From positions 1 through 9,975 of the forward strand of contig CAXEND010000027.1 in assembly GCA_963997635.1 (NCBI GenBank): DNA of 9,975 bases. The letters run 5' to 3'. Of this stretch, positions 6,698-9,975 are shown in pieces (position 1 is the stretch's first letter; each line of letters opens with the position of its first letter). Made by a program: the position numbers and the translations under genes. The DNA is from GCA-2728135 sp002728135 (GTDB taxonomy: Bacteria > Pseudomonadota > Alphaproteobacteria > UBA828). The notes under the pieces are model-generated. The model was not told the DNA's origin. It ran no database searches and was given only the letters and a program-made list of their open reading frames with translations.

Positions 6698-7414
6698 TTA
6701 ATAGGATTCAATGATAGGTATTTGTCTATTGAATTTTAGTCCTAATGTATTTACATCGCATGTATAACAAAGAGTATTAACCCCAGCCTTTATGGCACTT
6801 AGGAAGCTTTTATAGTACATTGGATCAATATCCTTTGCTATTCTAAATTTACAACAATCGTTTCTCTGAACTAAATAAAGCATATAGGCCTTGCTTCCGT
6901 TCCGGACTATATCTTCTAACTCATTTAAATGTTTAGTTCCTCTAGCAGTTCGAGAATCAGGAAATTCTGCAAAACTCTCTCTACGTAAAGTAACATTCTT
7001 TACTTCAACATAAGCTGGCTTTAAATTCTCAGATTTCAAAAGAAAATCAATTCGTGAATTTCGAGTTCCATATTTCACCTCCCGTCTAATTTCCGTATAT
7101 CCTTTTAGTTGATGGACATTCCCATTTGTAAGGGCCTCAAATACAAGATAATTAGGGGAATGAGTATTAACTCCTACTAGCCCTGATTTTCCTGTACTAA
7201 TCCTCACTAATTCCCATGAATATTTAAGTTTTCTTTTTGGATTATCAGAAACTGACAGCCATGTTTCAGAACCTGGTTTATCAAGTCCCAGCATTGACCC
7301 AGGGTTTGCAACATGGGCTGTTATGGTTTCTCCATTTTCAAGCTCATGGTCTGATAAAAATCTTTTATATCTTCTTACAAGCTTACTACGGATAAGTGGC
7401 GATTTAAATTGCAT
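6698..7414 (-). CDS. sfsA: SfsA family DNA/RNA nuclease (sugar fermentation stimulation protein A)
   Basis: A 238-residue protein with all SfsA hallmarks. The N-terminal OB-fold-like part opens with F-SPLIRSKLVRRYKRF (3-19) and continues through AHVANPGSMLGL (33-44). GVNTHSPNYLVFEAL (81-95) follows. The PD-(D/E)xK nuclease-like core has RIDFLL with Asp123 and VEVKNVTL with Glu137 and Lys139. FPDSRTARGTKHLNEL (151-166) and a C-terminal DP-YY-SFL-AI-AGVN segment complete it. E. coli SfsA was first described as a regulator of maltose genes; the fold is that of a nuclease and the cellular role is still not firm. Length equals the family norm (about 230-240). The chosen ATG places the conserved N-terminus correctly, although no clear Shine-Dalgarno precedes it. 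First gene of the sfsA-map-dehalogenase-like group, divergent from the cinA-like gene across 133 bp. Confidence 0.95.
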   Translation of the reverse strand: MQFKSPLIRSKLVRRYKRFLSDHELENGETITAHVANPGSMLGLDKPGSETWLSVSDNPKRKLKYSWELVRISTGKSGLVGVNTHSPNYLVFEALTNGNVHQLKGYTEIRREVKYGTRNSRIDFLLKSENLKPAYVEVKNVTLRRESFAEFPDSRTARGTKHLNELEDIVRNGSKAYMLYLVQRNDCCKFRIAKDIDPMYYKSFLSAIKAGVNTLCYTCDVNTLGLKFNRQIPIIESY

Positions 7415-7523
7415 GTTTTTGTATAGATTGAGTTTATATCAGCTCTATAACAACAACAATTTTGTGTAAAAGAGTCAAATAGTTGATTGGATTGTTTATA
7501 TTTAACTGTTAATTCTAGAATAT

Positions 7524-7529
7524 TATAAT
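7524..7529 (+). promoter_or_regulatory. Possible -10 element of the cinA-like gene
   Basis: A consensus TATAAT lies 18 bp ahead of the cinA-like start codon, which would leave a leader of only about 12 nt beginning with the GTGAGGT ribosome binding region. The hexamer 17 bp upstream (TTTAAC, 7501-7506) matches the -35 consensus at only three positions, so this is a weak call in an AT-rich gap. Confidence 0.3.
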
Positions 7530-7547
7530 TTTATATTGTGAGGTCAT

Positions 7548-8309
7548 ATGTCAGAAGAGCAAGCTATTGTTCGATCAGCGTTGATAATTATTGGTAATGA
7601 AATTCTATCTGGGCGCACCCAAGACGCAAACTTAAATTATCTCGCAAAACAATTAACTGCTCTAGGCATACAATTATCAGAAGTTAGGGCTATACGTGAT
7701 GATATGGAAGAAATTGTTAGTTCTGTAAACTCTTTACGTAAACGCTATGATTATGTCTTTACTACTGGAGGTATTGGGCCAACTCATGATGATATAACTT
7801 GTGAATCTATAGCTAAAGCTTTTGGAAGAAAGTATGTATTAAATTTGAAAGCAAAAAAAATTCTTGAGGATTATTATGATGGGTCAAGTAATAAGCTTAA
7901 TGAGGCTAGGTTAAGAATGGCACATACACCAGAAGGAGCACTTCTTGTTGATAATCCGATTAGTAAGGCACCTGGATTCATTGTAGAAAATGTTATTGTT
8001 CTTGCAGGAATTCCAGCTGTAATGCGAGCTATGTTTGAGAGTGTGGCACCTACCCTTAGAACAGGGAGAAGAATTTTATCAAAATCTATATCAGTAATGA
8101 CTGGAGAGGGTGATATAGCTAGTGTGTTAACCGATATCCAACTTAAATGGGATTCTGTAGAGATAGGTAGTTACCCCTTTGTGAAGGATGGTAATTATGG
8201 TACTTCGCTAGTGCTAAGATCTAGCAATATAAAAATTCTTGAACTTGCATATGAGGAACTTCTACAAAACATGGATCAAATATCAGTTTTATACGAGGTT
8301 GAAGATTAA
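7548..8309 (+). CDS. CinA-like molybdopterin-binding (MoCF) domain protein
   Basis: A 253-residue stand-alone COG1058 / MoCF-type domain. Clear motifs are ALIIIGNEILSGRTQDAN (11-28), which forms the first strand and pterin-binding turn, FTTGGIGPTHDD (71-82), the family signature, and LAGIPAVMRAMFE (152-164), corresponding to the usual LPGxPxxM. The C-terminal nicotinamide-nucleotide amidase (PncC) domain of full CinA is absent, as is usual for the short alphaproteobacterial form; it is not a truncation because the N-terminal domain is complete. In two-domain CinA proteins this domain is linked to ADP-ribose pyrophosphatase activity; what the stand-alone form does is not settled. The start is supported by GAGG 4 nt ahead of the ATG. 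Divergent from sfsA. It converges on the small membrane-protein pair, sharing the terminator at 8350-8386 from the other side. Confidence 0.92.
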   Translation: MSEEQAIVRSALIIIGNEILSGRTQDANLNYLAKQLTALGIQLSEVRAIRDDMEEIVSSVNSLRKRYDYVFTTGGIGPTHDDITCESIAKAFGRKYVLNLKAKKILEDYYDGSSNKLNEARLRMAHTPEGALLVDNPISKAPGFIVENVIVLAGIPAVMRAMFESVAPTLRTGRRILSKSISVMTGEGDIASVLTDIQLKWDSVEIGSYPFVKDGNYGTSLVLRSSNIKILELAYEELLQNMDQISVLYEVED

Positions 8310-8349
8310 AAAGCTAAATAGTATAAAAATACTTAAGAAAATAAGTCTT

Positions 8350-8386
8350 AAAAAAGAGAAGGGGAGCATTCGATTCGCTCCCCTTC
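8350..8386 (-). terminator. Intrinsic terminator of small membrane-protein gene copy A
   Basis: On the minus strand, a perfect 10-bp stem GAAGGGGAGC / GCTCCCCTTC with a 9-nt loop (plus-strand arms 8358-8367 and 8377-8386) is followed by TC and a run of six T (plus A-run 8350-8355). This is a textbook Rho-independent terminator, 49 bp after the stop codon of copy A. On the plus strand no T-run follows, but the GC-rich stem may still slow transcripts arriving from the cinA-like gene. Confidence 0.92.
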
Positions 8387-8395
8387 CTTGTCTCT

Positions 8396-8415
8396 AGCAC
8401 CATTTATGTAGTGCT
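8396..8415 (-). other. Small hairpin in the 3' untranslated region of copy A
   Basis: AGCAC-N10-GTGCT can form a 5-bp stem between the stop codon and the terminator. It is identical in copy B (8967-8986), but the whole block is identical, so conservation adds no independent support. Confidence 0.3.
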
Positions 8416-8435
8416 CAAAACAGTAAATTATATGT

Positions 8436-8675
8436 CTATGATAAGCGACGTCTCCAGAAGAGCCAAATCACTACACCTACAGCAATAAGACCAACAAGGC
8501 CATTATCACCAAGGCTATCAACAAGACGTATAATGTTGCCAACTACATCGCCTGGGAGGAACGCAACGTCCCGGCCAAACAATATCTGGGCAACAATGGC
8601 AACTGCAACCAGCAATAATCCAACTTCGACTAGCTGGCCTACCCATTTTTTAACGGTATCAAGTACATCAGGCAT
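8436..8675 (-). CDS. Small two-helix membrane protein, copy A
   Basis: A 79-residue protein I cannot assign to a named family. An amphipathic start (1-16, with WVGQL) leads into a hydrophobic helix LLLVAVAIVAQILFG (about 20-34). A polar link follows (RDVAFLPGDVVGNIIRLVDSLGDNG, about 35-59), then a second helix LVGLIAVGVVIWLFW (about 60-74) and a basic end RRRLS. By the positive-inside rule the C-terminus is likely cytoplasmic, and with two helices the N-terminus as well. There is no cleavage site. The ribosome binding site is ideal (AAGGAGG, 6 nt from the ATG), the terminator is strong, and by hand count 111 of 240 bases are G or C (46%), well above the AT-rich neighbours. These three signs suggest very high expression. 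Monocistronic. The linker could be a structured or lipid-facing loop. The role is unknown; a copy with one substitution lies 571 bp upstream in transcription. Confidence 0.88.
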   Translation of the reverse strand: MPDVLDTVKKWVGQLVEVGLLLVAVAIVAQILFGRDVAFLPGDVVGNIIRLVDSLGDNGLVGLIAVGVVIWLFWRRRLS

Positions 8676-8679
8676 CTGA

Positions 8680-8729
8680 AGCCTCCTTATAGCACTGACA
8701 AAAAAACTCTTAAATAACGAGCGGAGGCT
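8680..8729 (-). promoter_or_regulatory. Candidate RBS-sequestering leader of copy A
   Basis: The Shine-Dalgarno region GGAGGCT (plus-strand 8686-8680) is exactly complementary to AGCCTCC further up the leader (plus-strand 8729-8723), about 36 nt away. If both are in the transcript, a 7-bp GC-rich helix would hide the ribosome binding site. The upstream element is one of the few stretches shared with copy B outside the identical block (9251-9257 with 9294-9300). Confidence 0.4.
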
Positions 8730-8731
8730 CT

Positions 8732-8756
8732 CTTAATTAAGCCTTTTGTGCAACGC
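8732..8756 (-). promoter_or_regulatory. Conserved upstream islands of copy A
   Basis: Read on the gene strand, GCGTTGCAC (8756-8748), nine variable bases, then AATTAAG (8738-8732) occur with identical spacing ahead of both copies (9327-9319 and 9309-9303 in copy B), while intervening bases differ. This pattern is expected for retained protein- or RNA-level control sites after duplication. Confidence 0.4.
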
Positions 8757-8767
8757 ATTCTGTAAAT

Positions 8768-8797
8768 ATTATGCTTATTTTAATAAATGTGTGACAA
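8768..8797 (-). promoter_or_regulatory. Candidate promoter of copy A
   Basis: On the minus strand TTGTCA (plus 8797-8792), an 18-bp spacer and CATAAT (plus 8773-8768) form a plausible sigma-70 type promoter. Transcription would start near 8761 and give an 85-nt leader containing the conserved islands. The homologous place before copy B reads TTGCCA (plus 9367-9362) with a poorer -10, AAAAAT. Confidence 0.38.
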
Positions 8798-8920
8798 AAA
8801 TATCACGCTCTGAAAAATGTATAAAGTATTGAAATACATATATAATTTATATTTATATGGTGTTTAGAGAATATTTTTACTTATAGTAAATTAGAACATA
8901 TTTATAGGTCGTTTTAGATA

Positions 8921-8957
8921 AAAAAAGAGAAGGGGAGCATTCGATTCGCTCCCCTTC
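8921..8957 (-). terminator. Intrinsic terminator of small membrane-protein gene copy B
   Basis: Identical to the terminator of copy A: 10-bp stem (8929-8938 with 8948-8957), 9-nt loop, then TC and a six-T run on the minus strand (plus A-run 8921-8926). It separates copy B from the promoter region of copy A, so the two genes are independent transcription units. Confidence 0.92.
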
Positions 8958-9006
8958 CTTGTCTCTAGCACCATTTATGTAGTGCTCAAAACAGTAAATT
9001 ATATGT

Positions 9007-9246
9007 CTATGATAAGCGACGTCTCCAGAAGAGCCAAATCACTACACCTACAGCAATAAGACCAACAAGGCCATTATCACCAAGGCTATCAACAAGACGT
9101 ATAATGTTGCCAACTACATCGCCTGGGAGGAACGCAACGTCCCGGCCAAACAATATCTGGGCAACAATGGCAACTGCAACCAGCAATAATCCAACTTCGA
9201 TTAGCTGGCCTACCCATTTTTTAACGGTATCAAGTACATCAGGCAT
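9007..9246 (-). CDS. Small two-helix membrane protein, copy B
   Basis: Identical to copy A except Ile instead of Val at residue 16; all other coding bases match. Same two predicted membrane helices (about 20-34 and 60-74), same basic RRRLS tail, same AAGGAGG ribosome binding site 6 nt before the ATG (9253-9259). It has its own terminator and its own divergent upstream region with a 12-T run (9339-9350; A12 on the gene strand). Near identity despite diverged flanks points to a recent duplication or, more likely, to gene conversion keeping an older pair identical. Two separately promoted copies suggest dosage or differential regulation of an abundant membrane protein. Function unknown. Confidence 0.88.
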   Translation of the reverse strand: MPDVLDTVKKWVGQLIEVGLLLVAVAIVAQILFGRDVAFLPGDVVGNIIRLVDSLGDNGLVGLIAVGVVIWLFWRRRLS

Positions 9247-9250
9247 TTGA

Positions 9251-9300
9251 AGCCTCCTTATAGCACTGACAAAAAAACCTTTAGATAATTGTCGGAGGCT
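9251..9300 (-). promoter_or_regulatory. Candidate RBS-sequestering leader of copy B
   Basis: The same complementarity as in copy A: GGAGGCT at the ribosome binding site (plus 9257-9251) and AGCCTCC upstream (plus 9300-9294). The bases on either side of the upstream element differ between copies, yet the seven pairing bases are retained. Confidence 0.4.
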
Positions 9301-9549
9301 GGCTTAATTCAATCATTAGTGCAACGCTTTAAGTGAAATTTTTTTTTTTTATTATCATTTGTGGCAAAAGTAAGGCCGGTTAGGTAACTATTTAAGTCAT
9401 TGAAAATAAATACTAATAGTCTATTGTTTATGACATTGATAATAAGAAAAAAAAAATTTAAAAAAAACTATGTTTTTTATCTTTTTTAACCAACAAAACC
9501 CATAAAATGTCCCGAATCGGGAAAAAATTTCTTTGCGATTCATTAAAAT
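9301..9549. other. AT-rich non-coding stretch with long homopolymer runs
   Basis: No gene is visible here. It holds the upstream islands of copy B (9303-9327), a T12 run (9339-9350), A10 (9447-9456) and A8 (9460-9467) runs, and a short palindrome TCCCGAATCGGGA at 9510-9522 without a following T-run. The left part is probably promoter and UP-like sequence for copy B; the rest is unexplained. Confidence 0.5.
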
Positions 9550-9640
9550 TTATGCTGACCAATAACTAATTTAATGATTATTATAAGAGAAATAAATACT
9601 TTGGATTTGTTCTCTTGAGAGTAAAGCAATGTCAGCATAA
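9550..9640. other. Nested inverted repeats upstream of tRNA-Leu
   Basis: An outer perfect 10-bp pair, TTATGCTGAC (9550-9559) with GTCAGCATAA (9631-9640), encloses an inner perfect 7-bp pair, AAGAGAA (9585-9591) with TTCTCTT (9610-9616). The arrangement could form a two-helix RNA or cruciform of 91 nt. The right arms overlap the likely tRNA promoter. Each repeat alone could occur by chance in 10 kb; the nesting makes it somewhat less likely. Confidence 0.3.
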
Positions 9641-9643
9641 TGT
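9615..9643 (+). promoter_or_regulatory. Candidate promoter of tRNA-Leu
   Basis: TTGAGA (9615-9620), a 17-bp spacer and TAATGT (9638-9643) would start transcription near 9650, about 18 nt before the mature tRNA. The -10 match is only moderate; CATAAT at 9636-9641 is an alternative with a short 15-bp spacer. Confidence 0.4.
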
Positions 9644-9667
9644 ATCATCGTTTGTTTTGTATATGTT

Positions 9668-9755
9668 GCCCGCGTGGCGGAATTGGTAGACGCAAGGGAC
9701 TTAAAATCCCTTGATCTTTATGGTCGTGGAGGTTCAAGTCCTCTCGCGGGCACCA
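9668..9755 (+). tRNA. tRNA-Leu (anticodon UAA)
   Basis: A complete class II tRNA. The acceptor stem GCCCGCG (9668-9674) pairs with CGCGGGC (9745-9751), followed by discriminator A and an encoded CCA (9753-9755). The D-arm carries the GGTAGA sequence. The anticodon stem AGGGA/TCCCT closes the loop CTTAAAA, giving anticodon TAA, which reads UUA leucine codons (and UUG by wobble). The long variable arm (GATC pairing with GGTC around TTTATG) is typical for leucine, and the T-loop is TTCAAGT. UUA is a favoured codon in an AT-rich genome. It stands alone here, and the 220 bp after it contain no supported gene. Confidence 0.97.
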
Positions 9756-9975
9756 ACAAAACGAATAAAAACAATGACTTAGAGGGCAGGGAAGAACGAC
9801 ACGAAAAGAACAAAAGGGGACGGTGTGCACAATAAAACCAAGTTGTGTACAATAAACTTTAAAACAGCCCGAATCACTGGATGTGAATGTCATCATTTTG
9901 TTCCAGTTTTTTGATGTCTTTCCAAGCCAGACACCTTCCTTAAATTTTAGTATTCCGCTACGATCCTTCCTAAGG
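9756..9975. other. tRNA 3' flank without a supported gene
   Basis: No convincing gene is seen. Two near-identical 14-mers, GTGTGCACAATAAA (9823-9836) and TTGTGTACAATAAA (9843-9856), lie exactly 20 bp apart. A minus-strand frame is open from the right edge through the tRNA to 9645, but inside the tRNA it gives the well-known false antisense-tRNA peptide. Whether the part at 9857-9975 belongs to a gene beginning beyond the window cannot be decided. No T-rich hairpin terminator follows the tRNA closely, and no second copy of the tRNA 3' end is present. Confidence 0.5.

Larger units (their letters stand above)
8350..8707. repeat. Tandem duplicated unit, copy A (358 bp)
   Basis: This block covers terminator, 3' leader, coding region, ribosome binding site and about 30 bp upstream. 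It repeats at 8921-9278 with an offset of 571 bp. By reading both copies I find two differences: one inside the gene (Val16 GTC against Ile16 ATC) and one immediately before the start codon (8676 C, 9247 T). Beyond both ends the sequences diverge at once, except for short upstream islands. Confidence 0.93.
8921..9278. repeat. Tandem duplicated unit, copy B (358 bp)
   Basis: Partner of the block at 8350-8707, same orientation, two substitutions. The 213 bp between the blocks (8708-8920) is very AT-rich, contains no gene, and holds only the copy A leader and promoter. Confidence 0.93.

Noticed and set aside
7548..8309. cinA-like gene as a truncated pseudogene
   Set aside because: The MoCF domain is complete and the short form without the amidase domain is common; reading frame, start and ribosome binding site are intact.
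8318..8351. Terminator of the cinA-like gene (AGTAT/ATACT and TTAAGA/TCTTAA stems)
   Set aside because: Both stems are AT-only or nearly so and are followed by A-runs, not T-runs, on the plus strand.
8350..9278. Tandem repeat as an insertion sequence or CRISPR
   Set aside because: No transposase, no terminal inverted repeats, and only two long units, each holding a complete gene with promoter region and terminator.
9510..9522. TCCCGAATCGGGA palindrome as a terminator
   Set aside because: The stem is five pairs with a three-base loop, and no T-run follows in either direction; no adjacent gene needs it.
9645..9896. An 83-codon minus-strand reading frame across the tRNA region
   Set aside because: Its C-terminal part (PREDLNLHD...LRLPIPPRG) is the well-known false peptide from the antisense of tRNA-Leu; composition is odd (many Cys, Ser, Phe) and there is no ribosome binding site.

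Overview
The window looks like a chromosomal piece of an AT-rich Gram-negative bacterium, most likely a free-living (perhaps marine) alphaproteobacterium. This rests on the neighbour set of a stand-alone CinA/MoCF domain gene, sfsA and map, a gene order I recall from many Alphaproteobacteria, and on the compact AT-rich genome style. The exact clade cannot be named from the sequence alone.

Region 1 (1-4970) is a hydantoinase-type locus. On the minus strand lie hyuA (ATP-grasping/actin-like subunit), hyuB, and at the very left edge the first codons of a third gene whose N-terminus reads like a canonical Asp/Glu/hydantoin racemase. Divergently, on the plus strand, sits a second racemase-superfamily protein in which both expected catalytic cysteines are replaced (Thr82 and Ser190). 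The shared 202-bp AT-rich gap holds an operator-like inverted repeat. Together they suggest uptake-linked breakdown of a cyclic amide or related N-compound, but the substrate cannot be read from sequence.

Region 2 (5038-8309) is a minus-strand group sfsA - map - SDR-fold gene, with the cinA-like gene divergent from sfsA. The SDR-fold protein is the most striking coding feature. It lacks the NAD(P)-binding glycine motif, has a Ser-X12-Tyr-X3-Arg triad instead of Ser-Tyr-Lys, and carries several stretches (CHDESF, SND-F, APNY) that match my memory of the halohydrin dehalogenase HheC. It is therefore called as a halohydrin dehalogenase-family protein rather than a dehydrogenase.

Region 3 (8350-9300) is a tandem pair of nearly identical 79-codon genes for a small two-helix membrane protein. 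Each has its own perfect Shine-Dalgarno and a strong intrinsic terminator, and the two 358-bp units differ at only two positions. Upstream of the identical block the copies diverge except for short conserved islands, one of which (AGCCTCC) is exactly complementary to the ribosome binding site.

Region 4 (9300-9975) is non-coding and very AT-rich, apart from a complete tRNA-Leu(UAA) at 9668-9755. Nested inverted repeats lie just ahead of the tRNA, and nothing I can name lies after it.
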